This document shows, piece by piece, positions 8,339 through 18,287 of a stretch of 24,433 nucleotides of DNA. Under the pieces are notes generated by a model. It was not told the DNA's origin, made no database searches, and saw nothing but the letters and a program-made list of their open reading frames with translations. Every line of letters begins with the position of its first letter. The stretch's first letter is position 1. This DNA is from Spirogloea muscicola (taxonomy: Eukaryota > Streptophyta > Zygnematophyceae > Spirogloeales > Spirogloeaceae). The position numbers and the translations under genes are program-made. The stretch spans positions 276,301-300,733 of the forward strand of contig WELB01000091.1 of NCBI GenBank assembly GCA_009602725.1, read 5' to 3'.

Positions 8339-10844
8339 CTATTGAGGCCTGCCGGAGCCTCCATACTTGGAAAGCACCCCTGTAAAGAATTGCCGCTCCT
8401 TCTTCTTCAGCCTGCAGAATCACAGAGAACAACGCATACGGGAGTTGACATAAGTATGTAGTCTCCCCATTCCGAGCAGGAAAGCAGGAGCAACAGCTCT
8501 TTGCCAGCAAGTGCTCAAAGCATGGCAGGGGATGTCAATGACAGCAGCTGCGCCAGCAAAGAGTGTTGCAACTACTCTCAGCTGCTATCTGCAAGTCAGC
8601 ATTTTCATCTCTGCACCTGCTTGGCACTGGAGTCGACCACGCTGCCGCGCTCTTTGTCCCCTCTTTTTGCTTCGCCTTGACAACCTTGCTGCCGCGCACG
8701 CTGCTATTGGCCTGCGCACCCCTTGATTCCTCCACAGTGGAGTTTCTTGCATCTGTTGGAGGGGTTCTTGTAAGCAGTTTCTCCTCAAGAGCTTCAATCC
8801 GGCTCTCCACTGTGAGCACATTACCAGTCTGACTGCCTCTGGCACCCTGTCTTGACAAAGTTGCAGCCCTTTTTGCATCTTGTGATACTCTGATGCCTCG
8901 GATGCTCGGCGGCTGGCCTTCTGCTTCCATTAACAAAGGGCCATCCTCGGATGTCATTGCCATCTCCTCATCTAGAGCCAGGTCGTCGGCATCCTCCAGG
9001 GCGTCCCAGACCACCCTTTCAAAGGCCGCCTCATCGTCATCAGCATCCTCGCTGGACTTCCTTCCTGCTTCATTAAGTGTTGGACTTGATGCTTACTCAA
9101 TGACATTGCCGGTAGACCTCTGCTCGAGTGGCTCAGTGCGAGGCATTGCATTCCTTGCTGGCAGGCGGGTCACAGTCCTCGCCAAGACAGCTGGCTGCAG
9201 GAGCCCTACATCGGCGAACAAATCATCCCTAGCAGCTTGCCCCTTGGCCTTGCCAGTCTTGACTGCATTTCTTGGCTGTGGCACCCGTCCACCCTGCTTC
9301 GGCATCAAGGAAGCAACTGCATCCTGCCGGGCCTGAAGAGGCTGCAGTGGCAACGTGCCACCACTGACGCTCGCCTTAGCCCCACCCATCGCACCGCCGC
9401 ACGACTCGGCGAGCTGGCAGACGAGCATCCGCTCCACCTTGCCAAAGGTCACATCTTGCCCATTGTAATCTCTTACGAACCTGCACGGATTTAGCTGGCG
9501 AACACACTCAGAAGACACTCAGTGCAGCACCTCCAGAGAGGGAAATCACAAGTATCACCAGAAGTCTCACTGGCAAGCACCTCTGCAGAAGACGGCTGTT
9601 ATTCAGCAAAAGCAGCAAAGATACGACATAATTTTTGCCGCTCCTGCTCCAATAGGTAATAGAGAGGCTGCTTTTGACTTGACCTCTAGCGAAGTATAGA
9701 TGTCAGAGAAATCCATCAGAACTCATGTTTATGTTGCATCCGTTAAGCAGGCGCTAGCAGCCTGACCTGCTGGCCAGGGCCAGATCGGCAAAAGTGAAGA
9801 AGGCATAGCCGACGCACTCGGGCTCCCGCGTTTTGGCAGAGCCCCTTGCTACAGCTCGAATGTGCAGCAGGCCCGGCACACCCCAAAGTGCTGTGCGCAA
9901 GTCCCTGTCCACGTTGCGCTTCCGAGGCAGGTTGCCGACCCACACCAGCACGCCCGCAGGAGGGGGTTGCTCTTCAAGCACAATCATGAAAATGTGACTC
10001 GTCAGGGTCTCCTTTACAATTCCTGTTCGTATGCTGAGCATGAATGTTATCAATATTACATTTCAGAAAGTAGCTGGAGCTCATTAGGAGCCCTACTACT
10101 GTACTTACCGGAGCCTGAAATCTGAACCCCTTAAATCCTAAACCCCTAAATCCTGAACCTTAAAGACATGAACCCTAACGGCACAGGAATCACAAATACA
10201 AGTGTACAGGGGTAAGACATTGAGCCTGTGGCTTGAGCAATGCACGTGGCCTCCGTCGTGCAAGATTCGCTGAAGTTCCCTTCAGGGGCCAGGCATTGCC
10301 AGCCTTGTGCATGCCTTATCCGCCAGAAATGAGATCGACAAGGGCATAACCACCTGCTGGGGGCACCCCATCCTCTTGAGGCTGGTGATGGCTGAGATTG
10401 TCAACATATGGTTCAGTGTGCAGGATCTCTGCTTTGCATATTATAGAGGGGATCGCTGGCAGTACCCGTCTTCGCCGGCTTGCCAGCCACCGTCTGCGGC
10501 GCGCCGGTCGGCGGGCGGCGACCGCCTTTCGACGCCGCGGCACTGGCGGCCCGGGCGCGCCGGCTGGCCTCCATCTCCTGCACCAGCTTGTCCTCCAGCG
10601 CGGTGTCGTAGGCGCGGCCCTGGCCGAAGCCCGGCGGCTTGGTGCGGAGCCAGTCGCGCTCGTGCTCCGGCGACGCGAACGTGATGGGCTCCCCGAGCTC
10701 GTCGTCCTTGGCAGCGCAGCGGNTGGTGGCCACGCGCCGCAGGTCTCCTCGGCGGCAGTTGCGGCCGCCTCCATAGGCGGCGTCGGCGGCGGCGGCGGCG
10801 GCGGCGGCCGCGGCGGCAGGGGCGGCGGCGGCCATGGCGGCCAT
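8339..10844 (-). CDS. Plastid-type RRM RNA-binding protein, RBD1-like (complete, 6 exons)
   Basis: Probable organellar RNA-binding protein. Exons in transcript order: 10466-10844, 10354-10428, 9767-9971, 9097-9480, 8617-9060, 8339-8411, giving about 519 codons with phase-consistent GT-AG joins. The N-terminus is Met/Ala-rich, then basic, then RCAAKDDE, like a chloroplast transit peptide and its cleavage site. One RRM spans about residues 158-240: RNP2-like LVWVGNLP, RNP1-like CVGYAFFTF, and after an intron FVRDYNGQDVTFGKVERM, so the RRM is split across two exons. A long, low-complexity, acidic region follows (EDADDDEAAFERVVWDALED), ending in a basic helix KKKERQFFTGVLSKYGG. Plant RBD1-type proteins with one RRM act in chloroplast 23S rRNA maturation; assigning this gene there is inference. 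Two introns would be only 36-45 and 37 nt. An ambiguous base (10723) lies in exon 1. Confidence 0.78.
10121..10179 (-). repeat. Degenerate interstitial telomere-like tract, opposite orientation
   Basis: Repeated variants of CCCTAAA on the plus strand (CCTAAACCCCTAAATCC and CCCTAAC among them), so G-rich TTTAGGG on the minus strand. It lies in the 382-nt intron 9972-10353 of the RRM gene. It is more degenerate and longer than the tract at 8037-8060 and points the other way. Confidence 0.75.
10723..10723. other. Ambiguous base (N) in RRM exon 1
   Basis: The only undetermined base in the window. It falls in the RRM protein's N-terminal region, in a threonine-to-arginine stretch just before RCAAKDDE. 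It leaves one codon unresolved but does not alter the frame. Confidence 0.95.
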
Positions 10845-11042
10845 ACAGGGAGTAGGAGGGGGAGGGGGGGGCTGAGCCAAGAATCTGACCAGGACGGTAA
10901 GCCACCTCCCTCCTCCTGCAGGCGGCGGGGTTCGACTCCTGATCGCAGCGCGGCGCCGCCGCCGCCGCCCGCCGCCGTCGACGGTGGCACTGGCGCCGCG
11001 CTCCCGGCCGCCACTGTGGTGCGGCGTCCGTGACAGGCCCCA
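10845..11042. promoter_or_regulatory. Head-to-head promoter region of the RRM gene and GTF3C3
   Basis: Only 198 bp separate the two start codons, so the genes must share a compact bidirectional promoter, unless 5' leaders overlap. It is GC-rich with a G-run and pyrimidine tracts and no clear TATA box on either strand. It contains a perfect B-box match at 10929-10939. Confidence 0.7.
10929..10939 (+). promoter_or_regulatory. Isolated Pol III B-box (TFIIIC-binding consensus)
   Basis: GGTTCGACTCC matches the B-box consensus GGTTCGANTCC at every fixed position. It lies 104 bp upstream of the ATG of the TFIIIC subunit gene. No A-box is recognisable at the usual upstream distance, and the flanks do not form a tRNA T-arm or acceptor stem. 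It therefore resembles the isolated 'extra TFIIIC' (ETC) sites of yeast rather than a tRNA gene. Binding is inferred. Confidence 0.5.
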
Positions 11043-14000
11043 ATGTCTGCCCGGCGGGCGGCACGCATGACGGCCGCGAGCGGCGGCGGGCTCGGCGCCG
11101 ATAGGGGCCGAGCGAAAGCTGGCGGGGGAGACGACCAGGACGTTGGAGAAAAGGCAGAGGCGGATGAGGACGAGGAAGAAGACGAGGAGGAGGAGGAGGA
11201 TGGAGAAGGAGACGACGACGATGGAGAGGAGGAGGAGGAAGAGGTTGCGAAGGATGACGATGACGATGACGACGACGACGGCGGCGGGGACGAGGACGAG
11301 GACGAGGAGGTCGATGACGAAGATGAGCAAGAGGACGAGGAGGAGGAGGAGGAGGAGGAGGAGGAGGGAGAGGAGGAGGAGGAGGAGGATGATCAGGAGG
11401 AGGAGCAGGAGGATGGCTTGGCGGAGGAGTCCGAGTGGGAGCAAGACCTGCGGGCGCTGGCGCGCCGCAAGGCGCCGAGCGGCGGCGGTGGCGTTGAGAA
11501 GCGAGGCGACGGAGCGGAGAAGGACGACGAAGAATTGGTGGAGGCGGAGGAAGGCGGGGACGACGATGAGGACGAGGACGAGGACGACGACGAGGGGCTG
11601 GAGGACCTGGAAGACGAGGCCGCCATGCTGCACTTTGAAGACGGCGGCGACGCGCTCTCGCTCGTCGAGAAAGGCAACCCGGGCGACGCGCTCGAGCACT
11701 TTCGCCGCCTCGAGCTTGAGGCGCTTGCTGACCGCCGCGGCCGTCGAGGCGCCAGGTCCACCAGGTAAGCACCAGCATTCATATATTGCTGTTAGCGCTT
11801 TCTGGACTTCCTTCGTCCACCTCGTCGTGGTGGCTGCCATGTAATACACCTGTCAAGATGTGTTACTCTATCAGCTCTGATCATCAAGCTCTATGCTAAG
11901 TCACTGGCTCTGCAGATAACAGTGAGCCAACTGGCCTCATCCTTCTAAAGAGCCCCTTGGCATATGACCAAGCACTTGCTTGCTCAGGCAGAGACAGAAT
12001 TATCTCGTGCCAAAGTGCAGATGACTTGCCAATGCGGAGCTCTGATAATGTTCATTCATATTGTCTGATCTTGCTTGATCACTTCGTGTCGGCTTGATCA
12101 GGCTTCTAACCAGGCGGGAAGAGCAAGGGCAGGCTGCCGTCTTTGGTGCCAGTGTTGATGACATCTGGAAAGCCTCTGGCTCCAGGGGCAGAAGGGGTGC
12201 AAAAGAGGTTTGCATTTGCCTTAAAAGCCTTTGTCATCCCCTTGAAAATTCAGCATCCAGTCAGCGCTGCGTACTAAAAGGGCAATCATCAATTGTTGTT
12301 GCAGAGTCAAGGCTATTGCCTGCGGTATGTTGTTATGATTATCCTGTATGTGTCCATTTCCATTAACTGTTAGAGGGCATCTGCAGAATTTGTCTTAGGT
12401 GTTTCTAATATTACATAAGTTGTCACGTCATACCACCTATGACCGATGGTATTGGTGGCATGACTTCTGTTGGTGCTGCTCAACTTCAGCAGCCAAGAGC
12501 TCGTGGCCGCAAGAAGCTGCCGCCTGGCGCCGCCAGGCTACCCCCTGAGGTCACGAAGAAGCTGGGGGAGGCGAACCTGCTCTACGCTTCTAGCAAATTT
12601 GAGGAGGTAAGCGGTAGACAAAGCCCAGGTGTCTGAATAAACAGCTCTGAATGAACAATCTCAACATGGTGTGAGCTGGCGACAAGGGTGCTGAATCGGA
12701 TCTATTCGATGGCTGTAATTATAAGTAATAGCATGTTGTCTACATTACTCTACCCTTGAGGTCCCCATATTTCACTGGCAATCACTCATCTACAGGCTGC
12801 AGAGCTGCTGACGGACGTCATCCGGCTTGCCCCCAACATCCCAGACTCGTACCACACACTCGGCCTCCTATATGATGCCATGGGCAACAGGAAGAAGGCG
12901 TTGAGCTTCTACATGCTTGCTGCTCACCTGACCCCCAAGGACAGCTCCTTATGGAAGCGGCTCGCTGCATGGTCAATGTGAGCGATAGAGGGAGTATCAC
13001 AGCTTCTTGCCATGGGTTTCTGACCGTTGTGGCAACGGTCTTCCTTGGAGCCTTATCCACTTCCAGGATGAGTGTGCTTTCTGAGATGATGTGCTAGTGA
13101 CAAAGAGAGATGCACTCTTCCAGTAGAGGACAAAGTGACATGCAGCGCGCTAAAGCTTTGTGGTATTGCATGTGCTTGTGGTCCTTAAGGGAAGAAGGTA
13201 ACGCCTCGCAAGCTATCTACTGTCTCAAGAAGGTCATCAGATTTGACCCTGAGGATATGGACGCCCGGTAAGAAAACCTCAACTACATGACTACTTGCAG
13301 CTGAATCGCATCTGTCAACAACTCCAGCCCATTACTTTTCTGGCTTGGACAAATTGGACGAGTGCTCATGTGAAATGTTTGCATGAAGAACCACTGGCAG
13401 GTGGGCTCGAGCCCTGTTGCATGCTGAGTAACAATGAGAACCATTGGCAGGTGGGACCGAGCCTTATTGTATGCTGAGCTTCTGGACTTTGAGAGAGCAG
13501 CTCGGAGCTTTGAGCAGATACAGTCTCTGAGGCCAGGTGATTGCGAGGTCGTGAAGATGCTTGCAAGAGTATGTGCCTCTGCTCCATGAGCCCGATCAAC
13601 CAGAATCTGTTGATTTTGCATTTGCCCAGCTGGAGCACTTAATTTTGAATGTAACAAATGAGATACCTCCTACCTCTGTTCTTTTATGCTCAAATTGGGC
13701 ATTTAAGTACGCCGTAATCTTCAAGAACTCTAGCAAATCATCCGAGTGCTGGCTCGTCAGCCCATTATTTATTCATGAAATGTTATCTAAGTAATCTTCC
13801 ACCGCTCATACATTGATCTCATCACATTCAGATGTATCACCGCATGGGCAATTCCCAAAAGGCCATCAAAGTCCTGGACGACTTTGCAAAAGAGCATCCA
13901 CAAGAAGTGGACCTAACAGCAGTCAACATCATGGCGGAGCTTCAGATGGACAATGGCGACTTTGAAAACGCAATTCGGCTGGTGGAACGCGCTAGGGAGT

Positions 14001-17000
14001 CGCTCTGCCATGACAAGCTCTTGCCAATTGACCTCAACATAAAAGCTGGAATCTGTTATGCTTACCTGAGCGATCTTCTTAGAGCCGAGGTTGGCAGTGG
14101 TGCCTGACCCCTTCCTGCAACTTCTCAGAACCAGCTGCGTGAGCTGAAAGACATGGGAGCTCTCTACAGTAGACTAGTAATGCTTAGGTAAAGCCTTGCA
14201 GGAGCAGCAAGGCTTGAGGATGCCCATGCTGACAAGCTCACCTCTGAATGCTGCTGCAGACCTTTTTCGGAGCCCTTTCCTTAGACAAGATATCTGAATT
14301 TGGGGATCTTGTGGCTGATGTTGCTGACTGCTACATGGCCATCAAGGAGCCTAAGCGAGCATTGCACTACCTCCTCCTCCTCCTTGAGGCTGCTGATCAA
14401 ACTAGCAAGGTACTGATTAAACAGGCCATGATGTCTTTGATGGTGCAACCAGCTTCTCTAATGCCCAAGCACGGTGACAACTGTGTAGATGATTAATGGT
14501 CCCCATGATGACCGCTCAGTGCGTCCCTCAACTTCTTGGCGTTGTTTGATTAACAGCCTCCGCTTTGGTTGAAAGTGGCCAGCTGTTATCTGGCTACTGG
14601 AGATGCTGATGCAGCTATACAGACTTACAAGCAAGGTGCCGCCTGCACTTCTTTCCATCAACAGGCTATGTTGCTTGGAGTACTTAGCAGCGTCAAGGTT
14701 GCTCAGAGCTGGATTTTGGAGGGAGATTATGTCATGGTTGCTTGATCTGCTCACATGTGCATTCCACTAGTATGTGGTTGTGTCCTGGGTTTACATGCTC
14801 AAGGCATTTGCCATCACCTGCTGCTGCCCTTCTAAAGGATGCTGTTGCTTTCCCCCAGTTATCAAGGCAATGCCAGCGAATGTGGAGGCAAGGCTTGCAT
14901 TATCCCAGTTGCTGGTCAACTCAGGCAAGGAGGAGGAAGCAGTTGCCATACTTAGTCCGCCTCCTCAAGGTGGTACTCACCTCCAATGCAGAGCCCATAG
15001 TTGATGTTGGTTAACCTTGGACCACCCCTTTCATGATGCTCATTTTGACAGTATTAATATTCATTTCTGGTGCTGACTACTTTGAAAATGTTCACAAGCA
15101 GCCATCACTCGCTCATTATCGTTCCTATGGCAGCCACTGCAGAGTCTGCAGGGGCTTGGTGGAAGGAAGGTGGCGTAAGGATGAAGAGGGCTGAGCTTCA
15201 GCACAAGCTTGGAAGAATGGGGCCGTTTCTGGAGATTGCACTCCCGCTTGTCAAGGAGGCGTTGGAGGTTGAGTTGAGCAGAAATCGAGTATAGTCCTTG
15301 ATGCCATATACCATTGCCAACCTGTTTCACTTTGTTATTGCCCAACAAGTGGCTCTTTGTGCACTGAACTATCAAGTGTATCCGTAAGATCTATAAATCA
15401 GGGTAAAAAGTCTAGCTCCCAAAGCTGAAGGTCTTTCCGCTCTGTCAATGTTGGTGCAGCAAAAGAGTGATACAGCATTACTTTCTGGTTCATCCATTCA
15501 GCTGCTGGTTGCAATCTGCCGCTGCCTGATAATTTTAGTATTTCTGGGTGCATGCTCAGTATCGTCCATGAAAATATTGCGTGCTTATGAAGAGCACGTG
15601 CTCATGTCCCAGGAGATTAAGGAGCATAAGAGACGATTTCCAGGGCAACGAAGGCTGATGCCTATGAACGATGTTCCGTCAGTGAGGGAGGACAGGGATG
15701 ATATATTCCATGGATACCAGCCCAGTGTTCCGCGCTCCCTAACGTAAGCACTTATAGCAAGTGTGATCATTATTGCGCATGTACAAATTGGCCTCACATA
15801 CCCAACTGCTTTGCTAGCATCAGTAGCCGAGGCCAAGTGCCGAGGCCAAGTGGCAGGACCGTTGCTCGACAATGGCCGTGGAGACGACAAAGCACCACTG
15901 TCTTCAGTTGCAAGGACCCACATTCGTAATATGGATGAGATGTGAGGCTGACAATGAAGTCCTTACGGAACGAACACAAAATCTAATCTGCTACTTCGTC
16001 TGGGCCATGTTCATCCTGTAATCTGCAGGGCACGAGTGGCGAGGAAGAGGAAGCGGGAAGAGGAGAGGAAGGCAGCAAAGGAGAGAGCTGGTGAAGCCAA
16101 CGAGAGTCCCTCCGAGGAGGAAGCGGTGTGCTCAGTAACGACTCTAACTGAGATTGTCGTGTTCCATTGACTCAATAAGCTGGGGCAAATTGCAGCTGCC
16201 ATGTCTGTGTTTATGTTTTTTGTGCCTGCTTCAGCAGCTGTGTCATGAGTCACATGTGATCACTATGTTGCTTTGCAGCACACTATTCTGCACCATCCTG
16301 CTTCACTGCGTCAAGAAAGCATTGCTCAGTACAGCAACTGATGCAATGGTCTGGCCTGCAGCTTCGGCCGACGAAGCCCTCTCCGCTTCCAGGGCTTCTT
16401 CAAGAGGAAGCGCCCTTCCAGCTGCTGCTGAAGGTGATCTGACATGGCTGCTGAAGCGCAGCTACTCATTTCATGCATGTGTAACTGCTGGTTGAAGATG
16501 CTGACTGCAGTTGCGGCATGGTCCTTGCACGTCTAGAAGGGACTGCAAAGTCGGGCTGATGGACAAATGGCTGCATGGGCAGGTCTGCAAGGCCCTGATG
16601 GCAGTGGGGCGCGCTGAGGACGCAGAGCGTATGGTGGAGACGTGCCTGCAGATTGGCAAGGGCATGGGCCGTAAGCGGCGGGTGCAGCTCAAGGCCCTGC
16701 AACCTAGTGAGTGCCAACAAGTCACAGTACCTGACCTTGCAGATGTAACGAGCTCGCATGCAGTTATACTTCGGCACTGCACAGTAAAGTGCTACTCACA
16801 GAGGCAGGTCCTTCAGCTTGATGTTGCTGCTCTGTGAGGGGCAGGCATCAAGTACGAGACTGCCGAGGGCGAGGGGCGGCTGGGCGCCCTCCAGCGCGTG
16901 CTGCTGCAAAAGCCCCACGGCGCCGCCGCCTGGAACCTCTACCACCAGGCTGTGTCCAGGTGCGATTGCGGCACCACCCTACCTCTCACTCGCTCGTCCT

Positions 17001-18287
17001 TCTTTCCCCATCTGTCTCCTTGGCAGCGATGATCATTCACTTCGACTACCACAAGTGAATGTTACTGAAACCAGGACAATAACCAATATGTTAAGGCCTA
17101 TGTTGCACGTCTTCTGCCCTTCATATTTGACACCTGTTGGTTCCAGTGTCAGCGGCAGCAGCAGGGGCAAGCTGGGCAAGCCCGAGAAGCACCACAAGTT
17201 CGTGCAACACGTGCTCGGGCGGGTGCCCGACTGCATCCCCGCGTTGGTGCTGCTGGCGCACCACTATGCGGCGCTCGGGCACTTCCAGACGGCGCTGCGG
17301 TACTACCTCAAGGCGTATCGGCTGCAGCCATCGCAGCCGCTCCTCTCGCTATGCATCGGTAAGGAGCTGCAACTCCAAGTAGCAGCCCAGCCCAATGGCC
17401 TCTTAGTTGCGCCGGACGCTTTGAGAGCTGCGCAACAGGTACTTATCCTCTTGGTATATTCTAGGTTCATTCTAGGTTCACTATCACTTAATTGGCGCAA
17501 TCACCATTTCTCTGTTACCACCAATTCTCTTAGACCATCTTCCACTGGCTATTCAGAGCCTGCAAGTGGGGTGGATTGACTGGCGTGCAGGCGTGGCGCT
17601 CGTGAACCTCGTGGGCACAGTGCGGCTGCTCAACCGCAACCAGGCGGTGCTGCAGGCCTTCGCATTCCTGTACAAGTACGAGCAGCTGACCGGCAAGTCC
17701 CAGGTGCAGCCGGCCGCCTCTTGCGCCTCACTCATGGGCTCCTCAGCTTCCACCACACTCTCTAGCCGATCCTGCTGCTGCTGCTTTTCCAGCGCTCTTT
17801 TCTTGCCACCTACCAGGAAGCCTGCTCGCTTGCCAAAGTTAGTGATCTAAGATGCATGTGGCATGTAGAAGCTGCTGAACACCTGAGCTCCGATGCTGAA
17901 ATCTGGTGGCGCTGTCCCCCGGTTCGTCGCCAGGAGTCGCAGTACAACCTGGGCCGGGCCTACCACCAGCTGGGGCTGGTCCACCTCGCGGTGCCCTACT
18001 ACGAGCGGGCCCTGGCCTCCCGGCCGCCCCCTGAGCTGAGCACCATGCCCGCTGATGGCACGGCTGAGGGCGCCACTGACGCCAGCCCTGCCACCGCCGG
18101 CCCCGGTCAGCCACTGCCTCCGGCGGACGCCGGCCCTGAGCAGTCACCGGCACCCCCGTCATCAGTGCTTGATGGCAGCTCCTGCGACCTGCAGCGCGAG
18201 GCTGCCCACAACCTGGCGCTGATCTACCGGTCGAGCGGCGCCTCGAACCTCGCAGCCATGCTGCTCCGGGACTACTGCACGGTGTAG
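11043..18287 (+). CDS. GTF3C3: TFIIIC subunit, TPR protein of the GTF3C3/TFIIIC102/Tfc4 family (complete, 19 exons)
   Basis: Subunit of general Pol III factor TFIIIC; its TPRs recruit TFIIIB at tRNA genes. Exons: 11043-11764, 12114-12207, 12493-12606, 12796-12977, 13190-13267, 13451-13568, 13832-14089, 14260-14409, 14557-14635, 14859-14969, 15143-15267, 15613-15743, 16029-16125, 16362-16433, 16583-16706, 16845-16959, 17147-17358, 17591-17703, 17934-18287. Joins are phase-consistent GT-AG, giving 1082 codons. Residues 30-200 are almost pure Glu/Asp; a basic GRKKLPPGAARLPPEV precedes the first TPR (KLGEANLLYASSKFEE). TPR units follow (for example LGLLYDAMGNRKKALSFY). A charged linker (ARKRKREEERKAAKERAGEA) and second TPR block lead to the hallmark C-terminus YNLGRAYHQLGLVHLAVPYY and NLALIYRSSGASNLAAMLLR. 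Less certain: exon 12 could start at 15460 or 15502, exon 11 at 15152, exon 17 at 17153, exon 3 at 12490. Confidence 0.94.
11150..11420 (+). repeat. GAG/GAC/GAT acidic-codon tract in GTF3C3 exon 1
   Basis: A long imperfect run of GAG, GAC, GAT and GAA codons encoding nearly uninterrupted Glu/Asp. It produces long artefactual open frames on the antisense strand (Leu/Val-rich or Ser-rich) that should not be taken as genes. Acidic N-termini are normal for this TFIIIC subunit, but this one is long. Confidence 0.85.
13387..13478 (+). repeat. 50-bp-offset duplication spanning the exon 6 splice acceptor of GTF3C3
   Basis: About 42 bp at 13387-13428 is repeated at 13437-13478 with about six differences. 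Each copy includes TGGCAGGTGGG with a candidate acceptor AG (13399-13400 and 13449-13450) and the start of exon 6. Only the second copy continues into an open exon; splicing at the first reaches an in-frame TAA within ten codons. The first copy is therefore a decoy or remnant acceptor. Confidence 0.8.
15826..15851 (+). repeat. 13-bp perfect tandem repeat
   Basis: GCCGAGGCCAAGT twice head to tail, in the GTF3C3 intron 15744-16028. It lies in an open frame (15763-15945) that I judged intronic because its splice phases do not fit the neighbouring exons. Confidence 0.8.
17458..17479 (+). repeat. 11-bp perfect tandem repeat
   Basis: ATTCTAGGTTC twice head to tail in the GTF3C3 intron 17359-17590. 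It has no evident effect on splice sites. Confidence 0.8.

Noticed and set aside
10896-10920. GTAAG...CTGCAG pair that looks like a tiny 5'-leader intron of GTF3C3
   Set aside because: Only 25 nt, too short to splice in any known green-plant system, and not needed to maintain a frame.
10860-10960. tRNA gene around the B-box
   Set aside because: No A-box at the right spacing, T-arm stem pairs fail beyond three positions, and no acceptor-stem complement is visible.
10413-11849. 478-codon and 445-codon minus-strand open frames opposite GTF3C3 exon 1
   Set aside because: The upstream parts are Leu/Val-rich or Pro/Arg-rich antisense shadows of the Glu/Asp codon tract. Only the portion from 10844 down to 10466 is real, as RRM exon 1.
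15460-15612. Upstream extension of GTF3C3 exon 12
   Set aside because: The frame is open and phase-compatible, but it adds a hydrophobic stretch (LLVAICRCLIILVFLGACS) unexpected in a soluble TFIIIC subunit; the start at 15613 fits the family better. Not fully excluded.
15763-15945. Open frame in a GTF3C3 intron as an extra exon
   Set aside because: No acceptor gives the phase required by the exon 12 donor while keeping this frame, and the family sequence runs smoothly from exon 12 to exon 13 without it.
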